A model generated the notes under the pieces. The model ran no database searches. It was not told where the DNA came from and saw only the letters and a program-made list of their open reading frames with translations. This document shows positions 40,415 to 50,203 of a stretch of 64,000 bases of DNA, in pieces. Each line of letters opens with the position of its first letter. The stretch's first letter is position 1. The stretch is taken from NCBI GenBank assembly GCA_004366385.1, contig SIRU01000033.1, forward strand, positions 124,001 through 188,000, written 5' to 3'. Origin of the DNA: Actinomycetota bacterium (GTDB lineage Bacteria; Actinomycetota; Thermoleophilia; Gaiellales; Gaiellaceae). The position numbers and the translations under genes are program-made.

Positions 40415-40525
40415 GGGGGCATTGTCACTCACTGCTCTAAACACCTTTGCGACATCAGCCGATACCCGGCACAGAATGCGAGAGTTCTCATAGAAGCGGC
40501 ACAGTTCCCCTGGCCCGCGCTCGGC

Positions 40526-43500
40526 GTGCTCCTCGTCCGCGACGGTCTCGTCAGCGCCGACGATCTCGAGCGCGTGCTGCGTGAGCAGGGAGACGGTCGC
40601 GACAGCCGCTTGTCGAGCCTCCGGCTCGGCGAGGCACTCGTTCACGAAGGGCTGGTCTCCAAGGCTGAGGTCGCCCGGCTCGTCGCCGAGCAGCACGAGC
40701 TCCCGTTCGTCGACCTGGAGAGCCCCGACGCGACGGTGCCGGTCGCCTCACGCGTGCCGGAGGAGCTCGCACGCCGCCACTCCGCACTCCCGATCCGCGT
40801 CTTCCCCGACGGCTCCCTGCTCGTCGTCGTGGCCGACCCGACCAGGCTCGGCTGCTTCGACGAGATCCGCGGCGCGGCGGGCGTCCCGGTCCGGTTCGCC
40901 GTCGCCGCCGCGGAGGAGATCGAGGCCGCGATCGACGCCGCGGCCGCGCGTGGGCTCTTCGGCGTAGGCACCGCGACCGACGCGAGCCCTCCGGAGAGCA
41001 CGCCGCCCGGGCCGCCGACGCCGATCCTCGGCCTCGCCGCCTTCGGGCCCGACGAGCCCCCCGTGACGAGCTTCGAGCGGGCGTGGCCGGCGTTCGGCTC
41101 GCTGCTGCTGCGGGACGGTCTCGTCACGGCGGAGGAGCTGGAGACCGCGCTCGCCCAGCAGCGGCTGTCGGCCACCCGTCGCCTCGGCGAGATCCTCGTC
41201 GCACGCGGTTCGCTCTCGGACGACCAGGTGGCGCGGATCCTCGCGGAGCAGCACGAGCTGCCGTTCGTCGAGCTCGACACCCGTGACCTGGACGCCGAGA
41301 CCGCGAGGCGCCTCCCGGCCGAGGTCGCCCGAGAGCACTCCGCGATCCCGATCGCGACGGGCTCCGACGGCTCGCTCCTGGTCGCAGTCGCCGACCCGAC
41401 GAGCGCGCTCTCGTCCGAGGAGCTCCGTTCCGTCCTGGGCGCGCCGCTCCGCTTCGCGGTCGCCACGCACGACGCGATCGCAGCGGCCATCGACGCGGTC
41501 TCGGGACCGGAGCTGACCCTCGCCGTGTACCCACTCGAGGCCGAGGCCGAGGCCGAGGCGGAGGCCGAGGCCGACGGTCCCGCGGCGCCTGACGGCGACG
41601 GTGAACCCACCACTGCCTCCGCGCTAGATGACCTTCCGCCGCTGCTGCTCGCACAGCCGGTACAGGAAGCCGAGGACGGCGTCGAAGCGGACGTGCCCGT
41701 CGAGGAAGCTTCGCTCGAGACCCAGGCCGCGGAGGGCGCCGACGTCGTCGAGCTCGTCGAGCTCGCGGACCGTGAGGACTTGGGCATCACCTCCGAGGCC
41801 GAGACGGTGGAGGCAGAGAGTGACCACGCCGAGGCCGCCGCAGTCGAGCCGCTCGACGCCGACGTCGACACGGCCGAGGTCGAGCCGAGATTCGCCCTCG
41901 CGCACGAGCCGCTCGGCTTCGAGCCGGTCGAGTCAATCGCCGAGCCCACGGCGGAGGTCGTGGAGGAGGAGCCGAAGCTCGAGGAGGCCGGCGCCGAGAC
42001 CTGGACGCCGGCTGGGGACGAGCCCGATGCGCCCTCCTTCGAGCCGCTGGACGCAGACGTCGAGCCGGTCGCCGAGGCCGTCGAGGAGGAGCCCGAGCTC
42101 CCCGCAGCCGAAACCGCACTCGAGCCTGACGCCGAGGCCTGGGCACGTACCGACGACGAGACCGATCCCGAGGCGATCTCGTTCGAGCCGCTCGAGAGCG
42201 ACGCCGATCCGGTCACCGAGGCCGTCGAGGGCGAGCTCGGACCTCCGGAGGACGAGGCCGCCGTCGTGGCTTGGGCGCCGGACGAGGACGACACCCCGCC
42301 GGAGCCGTTCTCCTTCGGATCGCTCGAGAACGAGCCGGAGCGCCCCGAGGCTGAGACCGACCCCGATCCCTTCCCCTTCGAGCCGCTCGAGGCACACGTC
42401 GAGTCGGCCACCGAGGCCGTCGAGGACGAGCCGGAGCTCGCCGAGGCCGAGACCGTCGTCGAAGACGAGACCGAGCCGGAGCCGCTCCCCTTCGAGTGGT
42501 TCGTCGACGACGAGGCGCCGGACGCGGACACAGTGGCGCCGTTCTCAACCGAGGAGCGCGCTCCCGAGGTCGTCGAGGCGGCTGTCGAGGTCGCGTCGAC
42601 GGAGACACTCGAGCCGACCTCGCCCATCGTCCACGCGCTCGAGCGCGCGATCGCGCAGGGCGCGTCGGCCGTGCACGTCACTCCGACGCCCGACGGGCTC
42701 GTCGTCCGCGCGCGCGTCGACGGCGATGTCCGCGAGCTCGAGCGCATTCCCGGCACGCCGTCGGCCGTTGCGACCCATCTCTCCGACCTCGCTGCCTCGG
42801 GTCGCGTGACGCTCGACGGCGAGGAGGCGACGGCTGAGCTCCGCTTCGTCGTGCTCCCCACCGTGCGCGGCGTCCGCGCGACGTTCCGCCTCGTGAAGGA
42901 CTCCACGGCCCCGCGCACGCTCGCGGAGCTGGTGGGCGACGCGTTCGACGCGGTCGCGGAGGCGTTGCATCGTCCCGGCCTGGTCGTGGTCGGAGGCCCG
43001 CCGGGAAGCGGGACGACGACCACCCTGTACGCGGCGCTCGAAGAGCTCGCCGGCGACTCGGTCGCGCTCACGATCGAGGATCCCGTGGAGCGTCGTCTCG
43101 TGGGCGTCGACCAGATCGAGGTCGACCTTCGAGCCGGCCTCACCTACACCGCGGGCCTGCACGCCATCCTCCGCTCGGACCCCGACGTCGTGGGGATCGG
43201 CGAGCTCGCCGACCCGGAGACGGCGGCGCTCGCCGCGCGGGCCGCGAGCGAGGGCAAGCGCGTGCTCGCGACCGTCGGCGCGGACGGCGCTGCGGGCGCC
43301 GTGCGGCGCCTGCTCGACCACGGCGTCGATCCGGCAGTGCTCGCCCCGTCACTCTCGGGCGTCCTCTCCCAGCGGCTCGTGCGCAGGATCTGCACCGACT
43401 GCCGGGAGGCCTACTACGCGACCGCCGAGGAGCTCGTCGACCTCGGCCTCGGCGTCGAGGAGGGCGGCAGCCGCCTGCTCGGCCGCGGCAGCGGCTGCGA

Positions 43501-43708
43501 GAGCTGCGACGGCACGGGGCATCGCGGCCACGTCGCCGTCTTCGAGGTTCTTCCGCTCACGGACGACGTCGCCGCACAGATCGCCGCAGGCGCCACGGCG
43601 CACGCGATCGAGGAAGCGGCCGTCGCCGCGGGCATGCGCACCCTCCGCGAGGGTGCCGTCCGGCTCTGCCTCGAGGGCGTGACGACCGCGGACCAGGCAC
43701 GCCCCTAG
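40526..43708 (+). CDS. PilB/GspE-like pseudo-ATPase with two MshEN domains and acidic repeat linker
   Basis: A 1060-residue paralog of the PilB next door. Two MshEN (GspE N-terminal) domains lie at about residues 1-147 and 190-330. A Glu/Ala/Pro-rich linker (about 335-690) follows, with five degenerate repeats beginning FEPL. The C-terminal ATPase domain starts near 699. Walker A reads [10 protein letters not shown], with Thr830 for the essential Lys, and the HTxSA-type His box is VGADGAA without His. IEDPVE, GEL and the four zinc Cys (CTDC, CESC) are kept. ATP hydrolysis is unlikely; a structural or c-di-GMP-sensing partner of PilB is plausible. Homology to PilB extends upstream to an ATA at 40490. 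Confidence 0.85.
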   Translation: MLLVRDGLVSADDLERVLREQGDGRDSRLSSLRLGEALVHEGLVSKAEVARLVAEQHELPFVDLESPDATVPVASRVPEELARRHSALPIRVFPDGSLLVVVADPTRLGCFDEIRGAAGVPVRFAVAAAEEIEAAIDAAAARGLFGVGTATDASPPESTPPGPPTPILGLAAFGPDEPPVTSFERAWPAFGSLLLRDGLVTAEELETALAQQRLSATRRLGEILVARGSLSDDQVARILAEQHELPFVELDTRDLDAETARRLPAEVAREHSAIPIATGSDGSLLVAVADPTSALSSEELRSVLGAPLRFAVATHDAIAAAIDAVSGPELTLAVYPLEAEAEAEAEAEADGPAAPDGDGEPTTASALDDLPPLLLAQPVQEAEDGVEADVPVEEASLETQAAEGADVVELVELADREDLGITSEAETVEAESDHAEAAAVEPLDADVDTAEVEPRFALAHEPLGFEPVESIAEPTAEVVEEEPKLEEAGAETWTPAGDEPDAPSFEPLDADVEPVAEAVEEEPELPAAETALEPDAEAWARTDDETDPEAISFEPLESDADPVTEAVEGELGPPEDEAAVVAWAPDEDDTPPEPFSFGSLENEPERPEAETDPDPFPFEPLEAHVESATEAVEDEPELAEAETVVEDETEPEPLPFEWFVDDEAPDADTVAPFSTEERAPEVVEAAVEVASTETLEPTSPIVHALERAIAQGASAVHVTPTPDGLVVRARVDGDVRELERIPGTPSAVATHLSDLAASGRVTLDGEEATAELRFVVLPTVRGVRATFRLVKDSTAPRTLAELVGDAFDAVAEALHRPGLVVVGGPPGSGTTTTLYAALEELAGDSVALTIEDPVERRLVGVDQIEVDLRAGLTYTAGLHAILRSDPDVVGIGELADPETAALAARAASEGKRVLATVGADGAAGAVRRLLDHGVDPAVLAPSLSGVLSQRLVRRICTDCREAYYATAEELVDLGLGVEEGGSRLLGRGSGCESCDGTGHRGHVAVFEVLPLTDDVAAQIAAGATAHAIEEAAVAAGMRTLREGAVRLCLEGVTTADQARP
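41537..41572 (+). repeat. GAGGCC hexanucleotide repeat inside the pilB-like gene
   Basis: Six tandem units, one with a single change, encoding Glu-Ala repeats at the start of the acidic linker. Length change by whole units would keep the frame. Confidence 0.75.
41918..42505 (+). repeat. Degenerate coding repeats in the acidic linker
   Basis: About five in-frame units of roughly 40-45 codons, each opening with FEPL/FEPV/FGSL/FEWF-like residues and often followed by a TEAVE.EPEL segment. They lie at residues 465-660 of the pilB-like protein and encode a highly negative, probably unfolded stretch. Confidence 0.6.
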
Positions 43709-43771
43709 CTCCCCGGGCGACGCGAGCGTCGACTCACGGTCGGCCCGCCCACGGCCGATATTCCAGTCGTC

Positions 43772-45460
43772 ATGGAAGCTGCCCAGCACTCGTGGCCCTC
43801 GCTCGGTGGGCTTCTCCTCCGCGACGGGCTCGTGTCCAGGGAGGATCTCGAGGCGGCGCTCGTCGAGCAGCGTGAGTCGGGCCGGCGCCTGGGCGAGATC
43901 CTCGCCGAGCGAGACCTCGTCACGCGCACGCAGATCGCCCGCGTGCTCGCCGAGCAGTTCGAGCTGCCGTTCGTCGACCTCGCAGAGTCGGAGGTGGAAG
44001 TCGACGCCGCAGCGCTCCTGCCGGAGGAGCTCGCGCGTCGCTACTGCGCCCTCCCGGTGAGCGTGGACCCGGAGGGCGCGCTGCTCGTCGCGGTCGCCGA
44101 CCCCACCAACGTCCTCCACTCGGACGAGCTCCGGCTCGCGCTCGACGTGCCGCTCCGCTTCGCCGTGGCCGCACCGGACGCGATCGACGCGGCGATCGCC
44201 TTCGTCCACCAGCAGGCGTTGACGCTCGTCGACGAGCAGACCGAGGAGCCGAGCGACGCCTCACTCGGCATCCACGACGTCGAAGAGGGCGACGTCGCGA
44301 CTCCTGCGGTGTCCCAGGTCAACAAGACGATCCAGCGCGCGCTCGCGCTCGGCGCCTCGGACATCCACTTCACGCCACAGCCGCGCGGGCTGGTCGTGCG
44401 GGCACGCGTGGACGGCGTCGTCCGGGAGCTCGCCGCGATCCCCGGCTCGCACCAGGGCGCGGTCACCAGCCGCCTCAAGGTCATGGGCCGGCTCGACATC
44501 GCCGAGCGGCGCGCCCCCCAGGACGGGCGCGTGGCCGTCAAGACCGGAGGCCAGACCGTCGACCTGCGCATGGCGGTCCTGCCCACGAAGTTCGGCGAGA
44601 AGGTCACGCTTCGCGTGCTCAACCAGGCCGCCGCGCCCGACTCGCTCTCCGAGCTCTGCATGGCGGCGGACACGGAGGAGATCCTCCGCAAGGCCATCCG
44701 GCAGCCTTACGGCGCGATCCTCACCTGCGGCCCGACCGGCAGCGGGAAGACGACGACGCTGTACGCCGCGCTCCAGGAGCTGAACACGCCCGAGCGCACG
44801 ATCATGACCATCGAGGACCCGGTCGAGTATGTGACCACGGGGGTCGACCAGGTCGAGGTCAACGTCCGGGCGGGCCTCACGTTCGCGCGTGGGCTGCGGA
44901 CCATCCTCCGCTCCGACCCCGACACGATCCTGGTCGGCGAGATTCGCGACGAGGAGACCGCGCAGATCGCGATCCGGGCAGCGATGACCGGCCACCTCGT
45001 GCTCTCCACGCTGCATACGCAGTCGGCGGCCGCGGCGATCCACCGGCTCACCGACATGGGCGTGGAGCCGGGGCTCGTCGCGAGCACCGTCACGTGCCTC
45101 GTCGCCCAGCGCCTCGTCCGCCGCATCTGCCCCGACTGCCGGGAGGAGTACACCGCAGGCGCGGAGGAGCGCGCCGTCCTCGTGAAGCCGCGCCAGAAGG
45201 TGCCGAAGCTCGCGCGTGGCACCGGCTGCACGGCGTGCGGCGAGACCGGCTTCCGGGGGCGGGTCGGGCTGTTCGAGGTGCTGCCGCTCACCGACGACAT
45301 CCGGGAGCTCGCGGCCGCCCGCGCTTCGACGGCCGAGATCCAGAGCCTCGCCGTCACCGCCGGCATGCGGACGCTGCGCGAGGACGGCGTCCGGCTCTGC
45401 CTCGAGGGCGTGACGACGACGGACGAGGTCCGCCGCGTCGCCGGCGACTGGAACGCGTAG
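43772..45460 (+). CDS. pilB: Type IV pilus/type II secretion assembly ATPase PilB/GspE
   Basis: Hexameric motor that drives pilin or pseudopilin assembly at the inner face of the membrane. The 562-residue protein has one MshEN domain (about 1-150, a known c-di-GMP-binding fold in related ATPases), then the ATPase domain with Walker A GPTGSGKTTT (Lys326), Asp box TIEDPVEY, Walker B ILVGEIRDEET, His box STLHTQSA and the tetracysteine zinc motif (CPDC, CTAC). All catalytic parts are intact. The ATG has no clear ribosome binding site. No pilC, pilT or pilin gene is in the window. Confidence 0.95.
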   Translation: MEAAQHSWPSLGGLLLRDGLVSREDLEAALVEQRESGRRLGEILAERDLVTRTQIARVLAEQFELPFVDLAESEVEVDAAALLPEELARRYCALPVSVDPEGALLVAVADPTNVLHSDELRLALDVPLRFAVAAPDAIDAAIAFVHQQALTLVDEQTEEPSDASLGIHDVEEGDVATPAVSQVNKTIQRALALGASDIHFTPQPRGLVVRARVDGVVRELAAIPGSHQGAVTSRLKVMGRLDIAERRAPQDGRVAVKTGGQTVDLRMAVLPTKFGEKVTLRVLNQAAAPDSLSELCMAADTEEILRKAIRQPYGAILTCGPTGSGKTTTLYAALQELNTPERTIMTIEDPVEYVTTGVDQVEVNVRAGLTFARGLRTILRSDPDTILVGEIRDEETAQIAIRAAMTGHLVLSTLHTQSAAAAIHRLTDMGVEPGLVASTVTCLVAQRLVRRICPDCREEYTAGAEERAVLVKPRQKVPKLARGTGCTACGETGFRGRVGLFEVLPLTDDIRELAAARASTAEIQSLAVTAGMRTLREDGVRLCLEGVTTTDEVRRVAGDWNA

Positions 45461-45489
45461 AGGCGAGGCTTGCCTCGTCCTCGCGCTAC
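45457..45489. repeat. GTAG...CTAC hairpin repeat between convergent genes, copy 2
   Basis: A 33-base element with core CGAGGC-TT-GCCTCG. Its first GTAG contains the pilB stop codon and its last CTAC contains the stop codon of the TPR gene on the other strand. Same layout as 27920-27953. Confidence 0.75.
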
Positions 45490-45827
45490 ACGTCCCCGTC
45501 GGCCGGCTTCCGCGGTCTGAGCGACCGCGCGAGCTTGAAGTGCGGGGCCGCTTCGGCGCTGCGGCCCTGTCTCGCGAGCGCCCGGCCCAGCGCGCGGTGC
45601 GCGAACTCGTCGTCCGGCGAGAGGTCGACCAACGCCTGGAACTCCGCCTCCGCCTCCTCCCAGCGCCCGAGCCGGAAGTACGCGATCCCGAGCGCCTCGC
45701 GGATCGAGCGGGACGCCGGCTCGCGCCGTTTCGCCTGCTCGAGCGACACGGTCGCCTGCGCCGGCCTGCCGTTCCGCAGGTGGGCGCGGCCGCGCTGGAA
45801 GAGCTCGTACGTGTCGCTCTCGCTCAT
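45486..45827 (-). CDS. Small TPR-repeat protein
   Basis: A 113-residue, soluble protein made of about three tetratricopeptide repeats: YELFQRGRAHLRNGRPAQAT, then REALGIAYFRLGRWEEAEAEF and FAHRALGRALARQGRSAEAA. It likely holds partner proteins together. Its ATG overlaps the transglutaminase gene end by four bases, so it belongs to the MoxR-DUF58-transglutaminase unit. Confidence 0.85.
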   Translation of the reverse strand: MSESDTYELFQRGRAHLRNGRPAQATVSLEQAKRREPASRSIREALGIAYFRLGRWEEAEAEFQALVDLSPDDEFAHRALGRALARQGRSAEAAPHFKLARSLRPRKPADGDV

Positions 45828-48034
45828 CCGTGGCGGCCGCCGTGGAGCGAGCGCAGCGACACGAGCCCGCGGGCGCGCTGCCAGAGCGAGAGCTGGCCGC
45901 GCGCACGGCGGAGGAGGGAGCGCAGCTCGCTGCGCGCCCGCTCGGCACCCGCGTTCGCGTCGTCCGGGCGACCGAAGCGCGCACGTGCGGCGGCGTCCGC
46001 GAACTGGCGGGCGTCGACGCCGAGCTCGAGTCCGACCGTGTGGCGCAGATCGTCGAGCGTCGCGCCGGCGGGGATCGCGACACCCTGGTCGCGAAGGTAG
46101 GCCTCGAGCTCCTGTCGGCTCGCCGTCGCCCTGCGCCTGGGGTCGCGGCTCAGGTAGCGGAGGCGCCGAACGAGCGTCTTCGCGATCCCGACGGCCGCGA
46201 CCCAGAGCGCTCCGCCGCCGACTGCGAGCGCGAAGAGGGACGGCGTCCGACGCTCGCTCGTCGTGCCCGTGAGCGGGAGATCCGCACTGTCGGGAAGCAC
46301 CTCGTCGCGGAGCGGCCTCTCCGCGAGCTCCCCTCGCCCGAGCGCGGCGACCGCTTCCTCGGAGTCCGAGGCGAAGGAGTACGAGCCGCCGAACGTCCCG
46401 CGGCCGGGCGTCGGGTCGAAGGGCACCCAGCCGTGCCCCGCGAACCACGCCTCCACCCACGCGTGCGCCTGGTGGTCGGTCACGATCCACTTGCCGTCCT
46501 CGAGCGTCCCGCTCGTGAACCCGACGGCCACGCGCGCCGGAATCCCGAGCATGCGGAGCATGAGCGCCATGGCGCCCGCGTAGTGCTGGCAGTAGCCGGC
46601 CTTCGTCCGGGTCACGAACGAGACGAGCGGTGGGCCGGGCGCCCTCGGCGGCTGCTCGTCGTAGCGGAAACCGCCGCGCTGCCGGAACCACTGCTCGAGG
46701 GCGAGCACGGTGGCGTACGGGGTCTGCGCCCTCCTCGTGACCCGCCGCGCGACGGCGTAGACCTCGCGGTACGGCGCGAACTGCTCGTACGAGGGGTCGT
46801 TCAGCAGCGTGCGGGCGGTCGCGTCGCGACCCTGGCTCCCGAACGGCGGGAACGTCCTGCTCTCGAGCGCGAGGTACCGGAGCGCCACGTTCGGGTAGCG
46901 CGGCCGGGAGCTCGCGAGCGCGGCCGGGGCCGGGTCGGGGGCGTAGCTCCAGACGCGGTACCGCTTGCCGCCGCGAAGCGGGTCGCGCACGCGGAGGACG
47001 CCACCCGACAGGCGGAAGACGGTGCCGAGCCGGCGCGCGTCGAGGGCCATCGGCGTCCCCGCGGCGGCGAGGTAGTCGTCGACGAGCGCGTGGATCTCGA
47101 CCTCCTGCTCGAGCCAGCGCCTCGGGTTGCGCGCCGCCGCCGGCGTGAGCCGGTCGGGGGGCATCCGCACGACGTCGTTCTCGAGCCCCTGCAGCCAGAG
47201 GAGGTTCTCGAACCAGTGGTCGTCCGTGAACAGGTCGAGCGTGGACGCCCTCCAGTACCGCGCCTTGACCGGCCCTTTCACGGTCAGCACCACGGTCTTC
47301 GTCCGGGGGAAGCGGATGCCCTCGTAGTTCGAGTCCCACGCGAACCGCACGGCGGTCGCCTCCCGCCCGGAGTCGTAGAAGCTCCAGCTCTCCCAGTCGA
47401 GCGCCGCCTCGCGCGCGATTGTCGTCGCCGAGGAGGTCCAGGCCGCGCCGGCGACGACGAAGCCGGCGGCGAGCGCCCCGACGAGGAGCGAGCGCCCGGT
47501 GCGGACGCGGAGGACGAGGGAGATCGACAGCGCCGCGCCGAGCGCGAGCGCGCCCAGGAGGACGGCGTCGGCTCCGAGCAGCGTCGCAGGCCAGCCGGCA
47601 CCGATGATCGTGGCCGCGGCGGCGGCCACCGGCCTGGCGGCCGCGACGAGGAGCGAGACGGCGAGCACGAAGCCGAAGATCGCGGCCAGTGTGAGCCCGT
47701 GCATCTCCGGGCTCGCGGCCGGGTCGAACGGGAGCAGGACGCGGTAGAAGTCCGCCAGCCCCTGTGCAACGGCCTCGCCGAGCGGCACGACGACGCGCTC
47801 GTTGCGATACGGAAGCACCTCCCACGCCTGGACGCCGAAGGCCACCCAGACTGCTCCGGCGGTCGCCGCGAGCGCCGCGGCGACACGGGCGGCGCCCCGC
47901 GGGACGAGCGCCGGGAGGAGGGCGAGCGCGACGATCGCGAGCGCGTCCCCGAACCGCACCGGTGTCTCGATCCGCAGCCATGCGACCGAGATCGCGATCG
48001 CCGGCAGCGTGCAGGCGGCGAGGGTCCTACCCAT
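45824..48034 (-). CDS. TgpA-type membrane transglutaminase-like protein
   Basis: A 736-residue protein with six or so membrane segments in the first 200 residues, a large outer domain with a transglutaminase core, and one more membrane segment before a cytoplasmic tail (DUF4129-like region). The catalytic triad is visible: Cys in TKAGYCQHYAGAM (about 483), His in DHQAHAWVEAWF, Asp in FDPTPGRG. TgpA-like proteins accompany MoxR and DUF58 genes, as here; the substrate is not known. It overlaps the DUF58 stop by eight bases. Confidence 0.9.
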   Translation of the reverse strand: MGRTLAACTLPAIAISVAWLRIETPVRFGDALAIVALALLPALVPRGAARVAAALAATAGAVWVAFGVQAWEVLPYRNERVVVPLGEAVAQGLADFYRVLLPFDPAASPEMHGLTLAAIFGFVLAVSLLVAAARPVAAAAATIIGAGWPATLLGADAVLLGALALGAALSISLVLRVRTGRSLLVGALAAGFVVAGAAWTSSATTIAREAALDWESWSFYDSGREATAVRFAWDSNYEGIRFPRTKTVVLTVKGPVKARYWRASTLDLFTDDHWFENLLWLQGLENDVVRMPPDRLTPAAARNPRRWLEQEVEIHALVDDYLAAAGTPMALDARRLGTVFRLSGGVLRVRDPLRGGKRYRVWSYAPDPAPAALASSRPRYPNVALRYLALESRTFPPFGSQGRDATARTLLNDPSYEQFAPYREVYAVARRVTRRAQTPYATVLALEQWFRQRGGFRYDEQPPRAPGPPLVSFVTRTKAGYCQHYAGAMALMLRMLGIPARVAVGFTSGTLEDGKWIVTDHQAHAWVEAWFAGHGWVPFDPTPGRGTFGGSYSFASDSEEAVAALGRGELAERPLRDEVLPDSADLPLTGTTSERRTPSLFALAVGGGALWVAAVGIAKTLVRRLRYLSRDPRRRATASRQELEAYLRDQGVAIPAGATLDDLRHTVGLELGVDARQFADAAARARFGRPDDANAGAERARSELRSLLRRARGQLSLWQRARGLVSLRSLHGGRHG

Positions 48035-49232
48035 GCGCCGCGAGCCCCTGCGACGCGCCGCCGAGCGCGGCGGCCAGATCGTCTCCGTGCCGCACGACGG
48101 CGACGGGAATGCCGCACGACGCCAGCCGCAGGGGCCCGGCGGCGGCGCGCGTCGAGCGGCCGGCGAAACTCGGCGCGTCGACCCAGACCACGGACGACAG
48201 CCGGCGCGCCGCGACGGCGAGAACGGCCTCGGCGGCCGCCGGGTCGAGATCCGCCGTGACGAGCACGAGCTCGCTCGCCTCGAGCGCCGGTACCGCGGCG
48301 CCGCGCAGCCAGCGCCCGATCCCGTGCGCCGCGTCGGCCTCGGCGGCCGCGAGCACGCCCAGCGCAGCCGCGAAGTCGTCATCGAGCGAGGAGACCCGCT
48401 GCACGACGGCTGCGCCGCCGGTGGTCACGAGGATCCCGCGCCGGCCGCGTGAGACGTACGCGCGGAGAACGGAGCCGGCGGCTCGCACCGCCGCGTCGAA
48501 GCTCGAGTCGGGGGGCTCGCCCGCAGCGCCTGCCGGATCGCAGTCGAGCACCACTGCGACGGCGTCGCGCGGCATGTCCTCCAACTCCTTGACCATGAGC
48601 TGCCCACGGCGCGCCGTCGTCGGCCAGTGCACGCGGCGCAGCGACTCGCCCTGGGCGTACTCGCGGACGGAGTGGAAGTCGAACCCGGCCGGTCTCCGCA
48701 GCAGGAGCCGCCGGCCGTCGCTTCCCAGCCTCCCCGCGTCGCTGAAGAGCGACTCGAGCTCCACGAGCCGTGGGTACACGACGAGGGCCTCGCCGGCCGC
48801 GTCGACCGGGATCTCGACCGACTGGAGCCCGAGGTGGTCCCCGAGCAGCAGACGCGCGTCGCCGATCGGGTACCGGCCGCGGGGCGGCCGCCCGAGATCG
48901 ACCGTTCCCGACGCCCGGCGCCCGCGGCCGTGCGCGCGGCACTCGAACGCCCCCCGTCGTCCCAGCGAGCCCTCGACCACGATCGACGCGGCCGGCAGCC
49001 GGGACGCCCGCTCGACCTCGACGCGGAGCCGCACCCGCTCTCCCTCCGTCGCCGTCGCCGGCACGGCCGCGAACGCGACCGACGCCGGGCCGTGCACCAG
49101 CCCGGCCCAGGCCCGGGCGACGAGCGCCGCCGCCAGCAGCCCCACGCCGACCACGCCCAGCGGGCGTGACCCGAAGGCCAGGGCCGCCAGCGTCACGGCG
49201 GCGCCCAGGAGGAGCACGCCCGCGCGGCTCAC
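48027..49232 (-). CDS. DUF58 domain-containing membrane protein
   Basis: A 401-residue protein with two N-terminal membrane helices (about 5-45), a beta-rich middle part and the DUF58 signature [21 protein letters not shown] vWA-like region follows with VLDCDP. DUF58 proteins are partners of MoxR ATPases in putative chaperone or metal-insertion systems. The GTG overlaps the moxR stop as GTGA, and it overlaps the transglutaminase start. Confidence 0.9.
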   Translation of the reverse strand: MSRAGVLLLGAAVTLAALAFGSRPLGVVGVGLLAAALVARAWAGLVHGPASVAFAAVPATATEGERVRLRVEVERASRLPAASIVVEGSLGRRGAFECRAHGRGRRASGTVDLGRPPRGRYPIGDARLLLGDHLGLQSVEIPVDAAGEALVVYPRLVELESLFSDAGRLGSDGRRLLLRRPAGFDFHSVREYAQGESLRRVHWPTTARRGQLMVKELEDMPRDAVAVVLDCDPAGAAGEPPDSSFDAAVRAAGSVLRAYVSRGRRGILVTTGGAAVVQRVSSLDDDFAAALGVLAAAEADAAHGIGRWLRGAAVPALEASELVLVTADLDPAAAEAVLAVAARRLSSVVWVDAPSFAGRSTRAAAGPLRLASCGIPVAVVRHGDDLAAALGGASQGLAAHG

Positions 49233-50203
49233 GACGGCACGGGTGTGCGGTCGAGGGCCTCGCGGACCACCTCCGCGCCCGTCACGCCCGCCGCCCGCGC
49301 CTCGGGAGCGACGATGAGCCGATGCTCGAGAACGGGAACGGCCACCGCGCCCACGTCCTCCGGCACGACGTAGTCGCGTCCACGCGTCACCGCTCGGGCC
49401 TTGGCCATGCGGAGGAGGGCGATCCCGGACCTCGGGCTCGCTCCCAGCGCGAGCCGCGGGCTCTCGCGCGTGTGGTGGAGCAGCCGCACGACGTAACTCC
49501 CGACGCTGCCCTCGACGTAGACCGAGCGGGCGGCCTCGATCGCCCCGAGGACGTCGTCGCGGTCGGCCACGGCCTCCAGGTGCAGCAACGGCGGGTCGGT
49601 CGTCTGCTCGGCGAGCATCCTCGCCTCCTCGGCCAGCGGCGGGTACCCGAGCGAGAGCCGCGCCGTGAAACGGTCGAGCTGCGCCTCGGGGAGCGGGTAG
49701 GTCCCCTCGTACTCGATCGGGTTCTGCGTGGCGACGACCAGGAACGGGAGCTCGAGCGCGTACGTCTCGCCGTCGATCGTCACCTGGTTCTCCTGCATCG
49801 CCTCGAGGAGCGCCGACTGCGTCTTCGGAGAGGCGCGGTTGATCTCGTCGACGAGCAGGACGTTCGTGAACACCGGCCCCGGCCGGAACTCGAACTCGTT
49901 CGTCTTCTGGCTGAACACGTTGACGCCCGTGACGTCCGTCGGCAGCAGGTCGGGGGTGAACTGGAGGCGCGAGAACGAGAGGTGCAGCGAGCGCGCGAGC
50001 GACTTCGCGAGGACGGTCTTCCCCACGCCCGGGAAGTCCTCGATGATCAGGTGGCCCTCGGCCAGGAGCGCCAGCACGCACAGCTCGAGGGTCTCGCGCG
50101 GAGCGCGCACCGCCGTCTCCAGGTTGCCGACGACGCGCTCGACGACACGCGCGGCGTCAGCCGGCGATGCCGTCCGCGCGCCCGCCGGGAGCGACTCGCT
50201 CAT
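49229..50203 (-). CDS. MoxR-family AAA+ ATPase
   Basis: A 324-residue AAA+ protein thought to act as a chaperone for vWA-domain partners. Walker A is [12 protein letters not shown], Walker [22 protein letters not shown], sensor 1 [24 protein letters not shown], and sensor 2 region [13 protein letters not shown]. It begins the MoxR-DUF58-transglutaminase-TPR set and starts in ATGA overlap with coaBC. The whole set is therefore probably on the same mRNA as gmk-rpoZ-coaBC. Confidence 0.93.
   Translation of the reverse strand: MSESLPAGARTASPADAARVVERVVGNLETAVRAPRETLELCVLALLAEGHLIIEDFPGVGKTVLAKSLARSLHLSFSRLQFTPDLLPTDVTGVNVFSQKTNEFEFRPGPVFTNVLLVDEINRASPKTQSALLEAMQENQVTIDGETYALELPFLVVATQNPIEYEGTYPLPEAQLDRFTARLSLGYPPLAEEARMLAEQTTDPPLLHLEAVADRDDVLGAIEAARSVYVEGSVGSYVVRLLHHTRESPRLALGASPRSGIALLRMAKARAVTRGRDYVVPEDVGAVAVPVLEHRLIVAPEARAAGVTGAEVVREALDRTPVPS

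Noticed and set aside
40526-43708. pilB-like gene as a plain pseudogene
   Set aside because: The frame stays open for 1060 codons with normal codon use and conserved zinc Cys, which argues for selection on the protein despite the lost ATPase residues.
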